A stretch of DNA of 64,000 nt from Ceratotherium simum simum (taxonomy: Eukaryota > Chordata > Mammalia > Perissodactyla > Rhinocerotidae), in assembly GCF_000283155.1 (NCBI RefSeq), contig NW_004454261.1, positions 1,522,324-1,586,323 on the forward strand, read 5' to 3'. The notes under the pieces were generated by a model. The model saw only the letters and a program-made list of their open reading frames with translations, was not told where the DNA came from and made no database searches. A program made the position numbers and the translations under genes. Within the stretch, counting starts at the first letter, position 1. Each line of letters starts with the position of its first letter. Below are positions 12,416 through 26,588 of this stretch, one piece after another.

Positions 12416-13616
12416 GGGCGTCTCCCTCGGGTTCTCAGGCGAGCTCACTTCCAGCCTGGCATGTATCTTCCACATAACAAACTAACGCCCTCGGGGCCAC
12501 GAGAGGACCAAACGGCCACACAGCAGAGCCAGCCCTTAGTCGATGGGCTCCGCCAGGCTGGGCGACTGAAATGCTGGCTGGCGACTCCTGCTGGGCCCCC
12601 CGCGGCGGCCACGTCTTTCCAACACATTTGGGGAACACAAGCCACCACCTGTTTTCACGGCTCCTCTTCTGGGTGTCCCGGAGGGCCCGACCCCTCTCAG
12701 GAGGGGCCTCATTCCCCGAGACCCGGGCCAGGGGCGCCCTAGTGGCTCTCCCAGGAGCACCGGCTGGGTGGACAAAGAGAGTGTTCTGGTAAGAGATGAC
12801 CTTCAGAGGGACGACGCAGGAGAGGGAGCACTGTGGGGGCAGAGGGGCCTCCCCAGGGAGTGGAGGGGCCAGATGTTAGCCTAGGGTGCCCCGCGCAGAG
12901 CACACCCAGGAAAGTGTTAGGCTAGTGACTCTGAAAGTCACCCCAGAAGATCCATCCCAGGGTTATCAGAGACCCCACAAACGTTAATTAACTGGCCCCT
13001 AAAACCTACAGGTGCCCCTCAAACCTCCCCCGCTCCGCCCCAGCCCCTCTCTGGGGCGTCTGCGTCTGGCCGACGCCCTGGGACAGGCCCGGAGCCCGAG
13101 CAGCAGAGGCCCCTCCGTCGCCCCGGGTGTCTCCGCACGGGGACCAGACGCGGTGAACCCAGCGGCAGCCTGACCAGCTGAGAACTCGGCTCCCAGGCTT
13201 CCAGGAAGGTGGAGTGACGGGAACTCGGGGAGAACAGTCCTCGAGTAACCGCGCATGCAGGAGGCCCCAGGAGGAGGAACGAGAGGCCCGACAGCACCTT
13301 TCGGGACCGCTCCGTGACAGGGCCGCGGAGGGCAGCTGCGGAGCGGAGGGGGTGGCCCCGGGAAGGCAGGGCTCTGCCCTTTGGTGGGAAAGATCCTGCA
13401 ACTCAGAAACCACTGGCCTCCTCCGGGATTCCCCCCAGACCCGGCGCAGCTGCGACTAGAGCGCGAGCAGGAAGCCCGGCCGAGCTGTGCGCGCCACGTC
13501 AACTCCGTCTTCAGGACAAAGCCCACCCCACTCCTCCCCCACACCCGCCGTTCACCAGGACGCCGAGCCCCCGTCTCCCCAGACCCGGCCTGGGCCGCCG
13601 TGGGCCCGGAACTCAC

Positions 13617-13731
13617 GTCGTCGTACAGGGAGCCGCTGATGTCGGCCCCGTAGATGGGCGAGACGAAGGTCAGGTTCTTCCAGTACTTGCGCTCCAGGTC
13701 GTCGAAGTCCTGGTGCCGCGGCGTGCAGTAC
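13617..13731 (-). CDS. KDM4B: KDM4B coding exon 3 (residues 107-144)
   Basis: A 115-nt exon of one base plus 38 codons, reading [20 protein letters not shown] then [18 protein letters not shown]. It leads into the JmjC fold. Tyr133, within SPIYGAD, falls at the position of the 2-oxoglutarate-contacting tyrosine (Tyr132 in KDM4A). The acceptor is CCGTCTGCCCGCAG (AG at 13733-13732), with only a weak pyrimidine tract. The donor is a textbook GTGAGT at 13616-13611. The first base, G, completes Lys106 and the exon ends in phase 0 after Asp144. An open frame runs through the exon into both introns for over 400 codons. Only these 38 codons match the family; the rest is chance openness in GC-rich DNA. 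Confidence 0.97.
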
Positions 13732-15096
<1,365 letters not shown>

Positions 15097-16317
15097 CTAC
15101 AGCCGGCCAGGCCGACCCCAGACATCTCTGCACCATCAGAGAGGGAGCAACCTGGTTGGCGGGGCATGTGTGCCCCCGCCTGGGGATGGACCCTTGCACT
15201 GGCACACGCGGGCTTTGTCACAGGCGCTCTGCCGCGGCGCCCTCCGGCTGTGGACACCGGCACTGCGGGCCTGCTGAGGACCAGGCGGACAGCCCCGCGA
15301 GCAGAGCCGGGAGGGACAGGGCGACACTCACGCTAGGAGCCCTGCCCCACGGCCACCTCCCAGAGCAGTCGCAGCTCTAGGTGCCGGGGAGACAGCGGAA
15401 AACAGAGAGCGCGGCCCTGGCGGGACTGACACTGCTGGAGAAGGCAAATGCTCGATTCAGGTTAGACATGAGGGACTCCGCAGGAAGGTCACAGGTGTAA
15501 GGACTAAGGAGAAAGCATGGAGAAGGGTGGGGGAGGGTGACAACTCCAGGTGGGTGGTGACCTGAGAAGGTCACCTCTGAGCCAAGGCCATGTCACTGCC
15601 GCCCACCCCCCGCCAGCAGGCGGTCTCTGCGCCCGGACCGGACAGGTGGCAGCTCTCTGCCCCTCCCCACCCCTCTCCAGGAGGGGACACTCAGGGCCGG
15701 CAGGAAGGGCTTGGTGTCTCCCCTGGCCCGGGCAAGAGGGGTGCTGGGTCCAGGCCAGGAGAGAGCAGGCCCCTCACAGACACCGTGCTCAGCTGGCTGG
15801 GGCTCAGGAAGCCCCTCCCGGCCCCTTCACCTCCTCGTTCCCTCTCCTCTGGTGGACGCTGACCTCTGGGCTGGGCCGCGGGCCTCCCGGGCACCAGGCA
15901 CACTTCTGTGCAGGCCCCACCGGCCAGCACGGGCTGGTCCCTCCCTGTCCAGGGTGGGTGTTTGTGAACCCCAATCTCCTTCTAGGCCACCCAACAGCTT
16001 TGGGAAAAGGACCTAAACCAACCCGTTTTCAGTGCATCGGCCGTGAACCCGGGGGAGGCTGAGCCCTCGCCCTGCTCGGCCGGTGAGGGAGACCACCGTA
16101 CTGATGCCTGAGTTTTCCCAGCTTCCAGACGGCTGAGACCCATTCACCACCCCAAGGATGCGCTGTCACGTGGGTGGGAGAAAATGTGCTTGGCAAGAGA
16201 AACGCTTTTCTCCGGCTGCCTGTTGACAAGAGGACGGCGCTGCGTCCAGTCCGCACTGCGAGGCCTCTTCACAAAATACACACACGGAAACAACACGGCA
16301 ATGAGGAGAAGGCAGGG

Positions 16318-16495
16318 GTCTCACAGGGGCATCCTGCCCCCAGGGGCACGGGGCCACGTCTGGGGACGTCTGTGGCTGTCACACTGGGGGAGCCCCTGGT
16401 ATCGAGTGTGGTGGGGCCAGGGATGCTGCTCAACCCCCACAGCGCCCAGGACGGGCCCCTCAGAGAATAACCTGCCCTGATGTCAGCAGTGCTGG
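16318..16495 (+). mobile_element. MER5A-like hAT DNA transposon relic
   Basis: It contains CCCCCAGGGGCACGGGGCC, GGGGACGTCTGTGGCTGTCA and CCAGGGATGCTGCTCAACCC, in the order of MER5A, a non-autonomous hAT-Charlie element of about 190 bp. Terminal repeats are degraded. Other copies are at 43254, 52712 and 60938. Confidence 0.75.
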
Positions 16496-17757
16496 GGGCG
16501 GGGGGGACCCTAATTTAGAGTTAAACGGGATGAGCCACCTCCTGGAGAACGCGACTGTTCAGTCGAGCCTCTCTCTGGGGACATCTCCTCTCCCCTGTCC
16601 GTGTCAACTGCGGCCACGGTGCCACAGGCGCCCGGGTGCCCGTGTCTGGGGCAAGGCCGCGTGACTGCAGGGCCCCGGGGTCAGCCTGCCGGCCGACAGT
16701 CTCCTTCAACTTCAAGCAAGAAATCTGAAGAGCCAGGTGATAAAGGAAAACACTCCAGGCTGGAAATAAAAATAAAAGGGCCTGCGCCGCAGGGACGTGC
16801 GACGTTCTCGTGGAGAAGAGCTTCTGGGACGAAGGCTCCGCGACCCTAGGCTGCTTCTGAACACAGGCGACGTCTCCTCTTTACAGAAAAGCCTGAAGCT
16901 CCTCTGCAGGAAAGAGCCAGGGACCAGGACGGACCCCGTCTGCCCCCAGGTGTCCCCCGAGGGACAGGCCTCACCCTCCAGGGCCAGCAGACGCAGTCCA
17001 CCCCCGAGCCCAGGCAGCAGCAAGATGAGCAGACCCATGTCTCCCGCACTCTCCGCCCCCAGACGAGCGCCGGGGCTCCTCTGCGCCACCACCATCCCCG
17101 GGCACGGCCGAGTGCGGACACCGACGGCCTGGGAGGGACCCGCGGACGCACCCTCAGTGGCCCTGAGAACCCTCCCTCGACGCTCCTGGGGGCGACCTCG
17201 CCTGGGCCGGAGGGACGGGAAGGCCACAGCCCAGTGAAGGAGGTGGCGCCAGGTGGGCAAAGCTGGCAGCGTCCAGGCAGCAGGGGCCGAAGGTGTGGGG
17301 ACTCGCAAGAGGGCAGGAGTGAGGGGCCAGCCTCTGCCCCCCAAATGCCTCATCCCAAAGCCACTCTGCAGGTGGCCGGCCTGGTGCTCAGAGGAGCCGG
17401 GCACTGTCCGGCTGCAGGTACTGACTCAGGACACACCCGAGCACTGGGAAGGGCACAGAAGCACCCTGACCCCCTACAGGACCCCACGCTGTCTCCCTGG
17501 GGCCCTCCCGCCCCGGCGCTGCCCCAGGGGCCTGAGAGGCCCAGCCCTGCTCTGGGAGGCAGGGACACAGCTCAGCAGCAGCCCCCAGGGCAGGCGCGGA
17601 GCAGCCAAGGAGCACGACGGCCACCGCACAGCCCCAGCGTGGCCCACCTCCGGCTCCGGGCCCCGCTCTGGCTGCGCCTGCTGAGTGCCCACCCCACCCA
17701 CCTCCACCAGGCCCTTTGCGGGGACCAGATACAGCTTTGATGAAAAAGGGAACCCGC

Positions 17758-17797
17758 CAACACACACATACACACGCGCGCACGCACACACACACGG
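17758..17797. repeat. CA microsatellite
   Basis: About 40 bp of (CA)n with a CGCGCGCACG interruption, in the intron between coding exons 1 and 2. Confidence 0.85.
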
Positions 17798-19194
17798 GCC
17801 GTCAAGGCTGATAAACCAGGGTAGGGGGACGCTCCTGTCCGCAGAGCTCGCTCAGGCCAGCAGGACACCGGGTCCCTTCTCCGAGGAGGCTGCAGCCCTG
17901 AGGCCGAGGCTGCCGTCTGAGAGCGAGGGTGCCAGGGCACATGCCTCCCCATCCCCACCTGTCCCCACAGAGCGGAGGGGCGACTGGAAGCACTGGCACC
18001 ACATCCTGCGAGGCGGGGGCACGGCTGTGTGCGCACGTGTTTGTCGGCGTGACTGTCACCGCCAGGATCCCTCAGCGACTGTGGGGGCCGCTTCCCCGCC
18101 CCCTTGAGCACAGAGAAGCCCTGTGTCTGCCCCCACTGGCTGCCCCCTCGGCCGCCTTCAGAAAGAAGTCCCCATCCGAAGGCGACTGCCAGCCAGAGAC
18201 AAATAAAACACACTTGAGAAGAGTGAGAAGGAGTATGGGGCAAAAGGCAGAGGGAAAACACACCTGAAAACACCCTCCTCACAGAGAGATCGCGTCCACA
18301 CGGTTTCCCGTTGACTCAAAGAAGTTAGGGAGAAACTGGTCCACTGGAACTGAAAGCTTAAAGCTCCAAGGAGACGAGGGAAGGAGCAGAGGGAAGGCGA
18401 AGACGTGGGAGAGACCAGATCTCAGGAGGCCCCACGGACAGAAGGTGCTGGAAACGCCGGGGCCAAGGGCCCGCCGGGAACCCGGAGAGCAGACGAGAGC
18501 AACAGAAACGACGGGGTGGATGTAAAGGTGCCTCCTGCAGAGCAGCCACGAGACTCACTCGTTATCCACCCTCCCGGCAGGAAGGGCGACTTGAGTCTGA
18601 AAGCAGGCGGGGGCTGCGTCCTGGGAAACGTGCAGGCAGGACCGTGACGTAGCCAAAGGCGAGCGAGGTCCCCGATAAAGGAAGGGCCCCCCGCCCCCAC
18701 GGCCCCGGGACTCGCGGGCCTGAGTCTCCCCACCACTGGGGGTCTGTCCGAAGTGTCACCTGACAGCGGACACCAGCCGACGGGCAGCGGGCAGAGTAGC
18801 CCCACGCAGACCTTCAGAACCCGCAGGAAGCCCAGGCTTCCAGAGCCTTCTTCGAGATGCCCAACCTCAGCCGAACGAGACCGGGCAGAGAGCCCTTTAC
18901 AGGGAGAACTGAAGCTGAGAGGACGGGGCGGCGATGGCGCCCGCCCGGATGAAACGTTCCGTCGTGTCTGCGCTGTCACAGTTTGCAGGGAACAAAACCC
19001 AAGAGGGCAGGGAGAGGAAAAAGACGCCGCAAGCCCACTGCTCTCTGGATCTCCACGGCCAAGACGGAAGGCAGGGATGTAACCAGAGAGGAAAGACTTC
19101 AGGAACAAAACCAACCACGCCAGGCGGGGGAGGGAGGCGGGACCCTCATCTCCTCCCGGCACCAGAGGGGGCCGACGCCGGCTCGGGGCACAGC

Positions 19195-19480
19195 AAACCC
19201 AGCCCCAATCCGCCTACCACCCGCTTTTGTACAGCCTGTGAGTGAAGAACATTTTGTTGGTTTTTTTCGATTTTAAATGGCTGGGGGAAAAAATCACAAG
19301 AGCAGCAGCAAATTTCAGGACAAGTGCAAGTTCTATGAAACTCACATTTCAGGGTCCATAAATAAAGTTTTATTGGCGCACAGCGCACCCTTGGTTTAAG
19401 GACTGTCTACGGTGGCGGACCTGAGAGGTGGCGACAGAGACCGCCCGACCTGCAAAGCTGAAAACACTTACTATCTGGCT
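19195..19480 (-). mobile_element. hAT-like non-autonomous DNA element
   Basis: Key blocks are CATAAATAAAGTTTTATTGG, GCGACAGAGACCGCCCGACC and ACTTACTATCTGGCTCCTTG. These are typical of a common mammalian element with CAGGGGTC-type ends and a TTTACAAAAACAGG / AATAAAACTTTATT core. It includes an extra AT-rich internal block (GGCTGGGGGAAAAAATCACA), also seen in the copy at 59268 but missing from the one at 31297. I do not commit to a family name. Confidence 0.65.
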
Positions 19481-20034
19481 CCTTGTAGACAACGGTTACC
19501 AAGCCCTAAGAAACAGAGAACTAGGTATCGAGATAAAGTGACTGTCACACAGGAAGCAACCAGAAGAACCCAAAACAGATGATGAATCTTCCAGATTCTC
19601 TGGCGAGCAGGGCCGCACACCCGGGTCCACGTGAAGACGGAGAAACACAGCCTCCATCTTCCAGATCTGTTACGTGTGCAGAAGGGTGTAGGCGGCCGTT
19701 TATGTTTAAAAGCAGCACGGGGCGTGCTTGTCTGTCTGTCTGTCCTCACACAGGTGCAGATCGGGCCGCGGAAAGAGACAGGAAACTGGCAAGGGGGCTT
19801 CCAGGGAGAGGAGCTGGGGGGGACGTCACTCTGCCCCGCGGGCCGCCTGACCCTGCCTCACACGTGCACTGCGTCTCAAAACAACAGCTGTTTAACGGGG
19901 AGACGCTGACACCCTTCTCCCCCAGGTGGGTGGGACTCGCAGCCACGCTGCGCCCGCTGTCCCCTGAGACTGTGTGTCCCCGCCCCAGCCGGCCAGCTCC
20001 CGCAGAGACAGGGTGGTGCGAGTCACTGCTGAAT

Positions 20035-20090
20035 TCAGTGCCCAGACCAGTGCCTGGCACAGAGGAAGAACTCCGTCACGTTTGCTGATA
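20035..20090 (+). repeat. MIR 3' tail relic
   Basis: CAGTGCCTGGCACAGAGGAA resembles the 3' part of MIR ('cagtgcctggcacatag'). It is short and diverged and lies about 140 bp outside coding exon 1. Confidence 0.45.
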
Positions 20091-20110
20091 AACGAGGTCA
20101 CAGTGGCTCA

Positions 20111-20467
<357 letters not shown>

Positions 20468-21239
20468 CTAGAAAACCCGCGGCCCCAGAAGACCAGGGCT
20501 GCGGGCCGCGCGGCTGAGCCGGGGCGAGGGAGGGGACCAGGAGCGCCTTCATCACTCTGCCTGGCACAAAGGATGACATGACTTCAGCTAATTAAAGCCA
20601 GCAGCGTCCTAGTTCTGAGCCAACGCGACACCGGAAGCCCAAGCGCTAATTTTAAACCAGGGCCTCGGAAATAGAAGCTTCCTTAGCAGGGACTCGGCCA
20701 GGTCGCTGGCGTCAGCGTCAGATGAGCGCATCCACCGTGAGCTGGACACCCGCGCGGCAGCGGCACGTGGCGGCTCTGGAGGCGAGGGAGGCTCTCCCGC
20801 GGCGCGACCCCGAGGGCAGGGGACCCCTGCTGCAGGCGGGCCCACCGTGAGCACCGAGTGTCCCTCCAGGACCGGCCTGGCTGCTGTCAGTGGAACACTG
20901 CCCAGGGACCCAAGGGCAGCCCCCAAGGCGGGAAGCCAGAACCAGAACAAAGCCCGGCCAGCACGGCTCGTTCGCCGAGATCCGAGAAGCTCCGGGTCGC
21001 CCCGGTTATAACCAGGCCGGGGCGTTTCGGCACAGAGGGGACGGCGTGGCTGAGTCTGCTCACCCCGTGACTCACGGCTGCCACCTGGAGACAACGTGGG
21101 GACTGGGGCTCCTCTCGGTGAGGACGCGCAGGCTGGAGCCGCCCCCTCCGTCCAGGGAGTTAAGGGGACCCAGCGGGGCGGCTGGTGGCCCACCCCAAGC
21201 AGGAAGGGGCTGGGTGACAGACTCCAGGGAAGGGTCTGT

Positions 21240-21271
21240 CAGATTAAATTCTGCTGGCAGATTAAATTCTC
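21240..21271. repeat. Short direct repeat
   Basis: CAGATTAAATTCT occurs twice with a period of 18 bp, an AT-rich island in GC-rich surroundings. Confidence 0.8.
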
Positions 21272-21490
21272 CAAACTCGGGTCGAAATACCAGACCCAAT
21301 CCAGGATTTGGAAAACGTGGGCACCCAAGGGCACACGGAGCCCAGAACCTGGAGGACAGTTAACCAAGTCCACCCCCCACCCCCAGAGTGAGCTGGGCGA
21401 TGAGCAAGACAGGCAGGAGCCCGCCAGTGCTCCAGGGCTTCCGGTCGCCAGGACACGGACCCCACTCCCCAGGTGCGCTCCCCCCGGCGG

Positions 21491-21504
21491 GCACTAGAGG
21501 GCAG
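21491..21504 (+). promoter_or_regulatory. CTCF-like motif
   Basis: GCACTAGAGGGCAG matches 13 of 14 positions of CCASYAGRKGGCRS. It lies about 1.1 kb upstream of the start-codon exon, in the preceding intron or flank. Relative to the motif at 6069 it points away, so the pair is divergent rather than loop-convergent. Confidence 0.35.
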
Positions 21505-22794
21505 CACGTGCCCAGGAATCACCGCTGAGGCCCGCAGCTCCCTGGGCCCATCCCAGGCCCCGCCCCCGACACCCCATCACATCCCTGGGGCGCATGAGGC
21601 TGGGGCAGGGGGACAGCAGCTAAGGCCCCGCTCTGACAGTCACGCTCCCGGCTGGACTGCGGGTGACGGTCCCCAAGGGTCCTGACCCATGAGGGTCACT
21701 GCTGCGTCCCATGAGCACAGCGAGTCTCGAGGCTTCTCCTCGCGGGGGGGGCCACGCGTGCCCGTGACGGCCTGTGACGACAGCTCTGGGGCGGGTCACA
21801 GGGAAGCACCATGCAACAGGGGTCTATGAAGGGGAGGGCTGTCACAAACCCCACTCTGGAGCAGCAGGCACTGCCCACCCTGGAGGCTGCCTCACTGGGA
21901 CCACCACGCCGGCCCAGCCTGGCATCCCCACCCGTGGCCAGGGCCCAGCACCTGATTCCCCACCCACCACCCCACCCAAGCCCCCCCCCACTTGCCCTCT
22001 CCCCTCCAGCCCGGACTCAGCCACAGGGGACTCACTCAGGGCCCCGCTGCATGGCGGCTCACAGACAGCGAGTCTGTCCTGGGGGCCTCACAGCCTGGGG
22101 CACACCCCGACCCCGATACTCTGGTGAACCTCCACATCACGGAGGACACGTCACACGTAACAGGCCCCCGGCCTGTCCTACGTGTTTTACGTGGAGACTC
22201 GTCCACTCCGCACAGGAACCCCGTCTTTCCCAGTTCACGGAGGAGGCCACGGGGCCCACGCGGGGAAGGCACGTGCCCAGGCCCCACGGAAGGTAGGTGA
22301 CAGGGTCGGACGCCCAGCCAGGCTCTGCCATGACCGCCTGAGTCTCCCGCCCTGGTGGGTCACAGGCGCAGGACCCACGTGCACCCACAGCTCTCATCTT
22401 CAGCTCAGCCGGTCCTGGCCGGCTGCCTGCTTCTCCTCCCAGCTGGCTCAGGTGTGGCCTACAGGGCACAGGGACACAGGCCCCTCGGAGGTCCCCGAGA
22501 TGAGCTGTGTCCCCTCGAGTAGAGCCTGCCCACCGCCCAGCCACCCACCCGCCAGGCACTGTGGGTGGGAGATGGCACCGTGGGGCACGCCTGTCTCCTC
22601 CCCGAGACCAGCTGTCCCGGGCAGGGCTGGGCAGCCCCAGGGCCCTGCGCACACGAGCTCTCACATCACAGCCACGACACGGAGATGGGACAGCAGATGA
22701 CAAGACAGCAGGGAGAGTGTTCTGCGCACACACGCTGGCCAGACGGCTTCGCTCCAACCACCACCACCATCCAGATTCGGCTCAGCGGCGGGCT

Positions 22795-22985
22795 GAGAGA
22801 TTTTTTTCTTGTCTTATATTTCTGCCTTTTGCAATGAAAGCTTTTAGTAAGTAAATTTAAAGAAGAAAATTAAAACGGTTTATAATCCCAACACTCCATA
22901 ACCCGTGACATGCTTTTTGAAGGAGGGCAAATAAAAATCCTATCTGCACATATTTAAGAAATAAAACAGGAATAAAATAGGAATT
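22795..22985. other. AT-rich non-coding stretch
   Basis: An abrupt switch to AT-rich sequence (TTTTTTTCTTGTCTTATATT and further on) between GC-rich DNA and a LINE-1 fragment. It is probably an old repeat, but I do not recognise the family. Confidence 0.4.
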
Positions 22986-23109
22986 TGACTAAACGCCAGC
23001 CCTGGGCCAACCTTCTGGTTTTCTGGAAATGGGAGGAGGAGGACCAAGGGAGAGCCCCTATGAAGGAACTCACGGAACAGTCCAGAAAGAGCCATGTGCT
23101 CTTTACAAG

Positions 23110-24270
23110 ACAGCGCCATGCCAAAAACATGGGGCTCTTACAACTCCATAATAAAACACAAACGGCCCAATTAAAAAGTGGGCAAAGGACTTGAATAGAT
23201 GTTTCTCCAAAGCAGACAGACAAATGGCCAAGACAGACATGAAAAGATGGTCCACATGTTCGTCATCAGGGAAACGCAAATCAAAACCAGTGAGGTACGG
23301 CTCACCCACACTAGGACGGCCAGCCTGGAAAGGACAGAGAATGACAAGTGTTGGCGAGGATGCAGAGAAATCAGCACCTCGTACATTGCTGGTGGGAACG
23401 GGAAACGGTGCGGCCGCTATGGAAACAGTCTGGAGGTTCCCCAAAAAGGTAAACGTCTCCTGACTTATCTCAGGGCCTCTTTGATTCTCTGATTACCCCA
23501 AGTCACCTCACAATCAGGCCTACAAGGTCTCTTAGAACCCTGGGGTGCGAGTGCTCTCGGGATGGAGCACAGGATTCATTTAAGCAGCCCATTCTTTCTG
23601 GAAATTTGTGTGCCCTTTAACCCATGATGGACTTAAGTTTTGAAGATAATTTTCCTCGATTGAAATGCTTCTCTCATCTACCAGCACAACCGTCATCTCC
23701 AGCATTGTACATTTCACCCTCTTGTTCACATCTGTGATCTAAACAGAGTTGAAACGACGGGTTTTACTGCCTTCGTCACTTTTGTAAGATGGTAATACAA
23801 TTACCATCTGACTTAGCAATTCCACTCCTGGGGGTCCACTCAAGAGAAATGAAAACGTACGTCCACACAGAAACTTGTACACAGATGTTCACAGCAGCGT
23901 GATTCACAAGAGTCGAAAGTGGAAACAAACGCCCATCAATGGACGAATGGATCCACACAACGTGTCCACCCACACACTCGAAGACGACGCAGCCATGAAA
24001 AGGGTGAAGCCCTGACACAGCCACACCGTGGCTGGACCGTGGATGGACCGTGAACACACGATGCTCAGTGAGAGAAGCAGACACAGAGGGACGCACAGTG
24101 TACCCCAGGCTAGGAGGTCTGGGCTTTCTTTATGGGGTGATGGAAATGTTCCACAATGGATGTGGTGATGGTTCCACAACTCTGAGAATATGCTAAAAAC
24201 TGTGGAATTGTATGCTTTCAGTGGGTGAACTGTATGTGTGACTCATCTCAATAAAGCTGTTGCCCCCCAA
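23110..24270 (+). mobile_element. LINE-1 3' end, split by an insert
   Basis: The left half (to about 23456) contains ORF2-end sequence such as GGGCAAAGGACTTGAATAGA and ends at CCCCAAAAAGGTAAACG. The right half resumes at ATTACCATCTGACTTAGCAA (about 23799) and runs to CTCATCTCAATAAAGCTGTT. In an intact LINE-1 these two points are almost adjacent, so about 330-340 bp of foreign sequence separates them. The 3' UTR is also shortened around 24100-24120. Confidence 0.8.
23457..23798. other. Unidentified insert within a LINE-1
   Basis: It starts near CTCCTGACTTATCTCAGGGC and ends near TTTTGTAAGATGGTAATAC. It has no open frame of note, no ERE head, no A-tail and no LTR features I recognise. At its right junction AGATGGTAAT-ACA-ATTACCATCT forms a palindrome with 10-bp arms (23787-23809), whose right arm is LINE-1 sequence. 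Confidence 0.5.
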
Positions 24271-25624
24271 AATAAGAGAGAGATGGGGGAGGGGAGAAGG
24301 AAAGAATGACGCTCTGCCATTGCAAAAGAATGAGTGGGGCTCCCCTCACCTAAAGAGACGAGGGAGACACTACAGCCCCGTGTGAGGAAGAAAGCTCCCT
24401 AAAGACATTCTGGGGACAAGCGGGGACTTTCATGAGACAGGATGTCAGACGACACTGAACTGCGGGCTCTCGGGACGCTGCTGAGGTCCGCAGGGGCGGA
24501 GAGTCAGACGCCTGTGACGCTCCTGAGGATGCTCCGGCAAACACACACACACACGAGTGTGAACACAGCAAGAGCCACGGGGCAGACGTCCACATCCGCC
24601 CCGCGGCCCTTCTTCCGCCCTGCTTTCCATTGGGCTTCTGCAGCCGCCAGGCGCGCCCCTTGTTGGGACCCCCCCCAGTCTCTGCTCGCGGGGCGCTGGG
24701 CGGCCGTGCGCAGCCAGGCTGGGGCAGAGGAGGCCCCGGGCTCAGGCCGCCAGCAGGTCCCTGTGGCGTGGAAGGTCCTCAGGCCCCGCTCCTCCCGCCC
24801 GCAGCCCACTCGCCGCCTCTGGGGCGGGGGCCGGCCAGGGGCCAGGCGGGTCTCAGGTTCTGGAGCCAGAAGGGGCCCCGTCGGAGACCCACGAGCACTG
24901 TCACAGAGCGGGGGGATGAGAGCTTCGCAGACAGATCAAGTGCACAGGAGGGCACCGGGGGGCTGTTTGGATGAAATTGAGCATCAAACATGAAGAGGTG
25001 CAAGTCACACAGAAGTCTGGGGCAGGAGAAAGCTCCAGGCAGATGGAAGAAAGCTCCAGGCGAGGCCAGGGAGAAGCAGAGAGGACAGCGAGGCAGAGCG
25101 GGGCCGGTGGGTGGGGAGGGCCAGGCTGGCGGGGCGTGCACCCCAGGGGGTCTGTGGGGACCGCTAGGTCGTTCAGAGCAAGGACACAGGCCCCAGCGAC
25201 ACTGCGAGGAAGCCCCCTCTGCCGTGGGAGACGAGCCTCTCCACGCGGGCAGGGCTGCCTCAGTCGCCTGGGCCCCGGCTAACGGTCGTCCTGGAATTCT
25301 GCACGCTTTACAAGGGGCCCCCGGGTCACTGCGGCCTGGGCCCCACGGGGCCTGCAGTCGGGCCTGGCTGCGGAGGGCTGGAGTGGCAGCCGGGGGACAA
25401 GGGCAGAGCGAGGGGGACAGAGATGGTGAGAAGTGCGGGACTCTGGACGTGTCCCCAGGGCAGAAGCCACAAAACGAGCCGCAAGTGAGACAGGGGGAGC
25501 CAGGGCCCTGGGGCTCCGTCTCAGAAGCGGCTTGCGGGAAGGCCGCTGCCCCGCTGCCCGAGGGGCAGATGCGGGAGGCGCAGGCGGGTGGCAGAGGTCG
25601 GTGTGGACGAGACTGTGGTCAGCA

Positions 25625-26065
25625 GTGTAATGTCCCCCCCGAGACGGCCCCGTCCTACCCCCGGGACCTGGGACCGTGCTCCCTTCCACGGCTAAAGGGA
25701 CTCCGCAGGGGGGCTTCAGTCAAGGACCCTGAGAGGGGGGAACCCTGGATTACCCGGGGCCCAGTGTCACCACAGAGTCCCTATGAGAGGGAGGAGGAGG
25801 GTCAGAGAGACAGAAGCAGAGGCTGGAGCGATTCGAGGAAGGGGCCCCGAGCCCAGGAACGCGGGCAGCCCCCCGAAGCTGAAAAGACTCAAGATCGATT
25901 CTCCGTGGAGCCTCCAGAAGCAGCCGGCCCTGCCAACACCCAGGTTTGAGCCCACACACTCACTCTAGACTCCGACCTCCAGAATGCAGACAACGAACGA
26001 GGGCTATTTCAGGTCACCAGGGCCCTGGTCATCTGTGACGCCAGCCATGGGAAGCTCACACGGAG
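25625..26065 (+). mobile_element. MaLR-type solitary LTR, copy 2
   Basis: It starts around GTAATGTCCCCCCCGAGACG and contains CCCAGTGTCACCACAGAGTC, GAGGGAGGAGGAGGGTCAGA, GAAGGGGCCCCGAGCCCAGG and the 3' block CCGACCTCCAGAATGCAGAC. It is colinear with copy 1. No internal genes. Confidence 0.7.
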
Positions 26066-26502
26066 ATGAGAGAGTGTGTTTCTGAAACGCTCTGGGGTTT
26101 CAACGCACTCGGCCCCCCGTCCCCCGGGGAGACGCCCTCAGCACGATGGCATCGGAGCCCTCATCTCCTTGCCCGTCCAGCCCAGGCACCACCCCAGGTC
26201 CTGGCCACACACTCGGCCTGCAGGAGGCCCCAGCTGCGGGCCAGGACTGGGCGCCCCCCTCCATCCTGGCTGCTCCCCCAGACCCGCAACAGACCCGCCG
26301 CCTGTGCAGAGATGGGGCGACACCCGGAGCCGGGGTTTCTCCTGCAACAGAGGGGCGGCCTCCAGGGACACGTGGGGGGCCCTTGGCCACATCTGGGCGT
26401 GGAGGCAGCTCGCCCTGGCCCAGCCCTCCAAACCTCTCACAGAAAGAAAAGCGTCCCTTTCTCTCGGCTCCTCACTTTGAGGTTAAGAGCAGGCATCCGT
26501 AC

Positions 26503-26588
26503 GTGCTAAAAACCACTGGTTCACGCACGCTAAATGGGTGAATTCTACAGCATGTGAATTACATCTCAATAAAGCTATTTTTTCAAAA
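26503..26588 (+). mobile_element. LINE-1 3' terminal scrap
   Basis: About 85 bp ending ACATCTCAATAAAGCTATTT followed by T and A runs, the extreme 3' end of the same LINE-1 subfamily seen at 9588 and 30175. Confidence 0.75.

Noticed and set aside
22215..22330. Another reversed MIR
   Set aside because: Only scattered similarity (CACGGAGGAGGCCACGGGGC). Too weak to list as a feature.
24535..24562. A further CA microsatellite
   Set aside because: Only about eight CA units; too short to annotate as a meaningful repeat.
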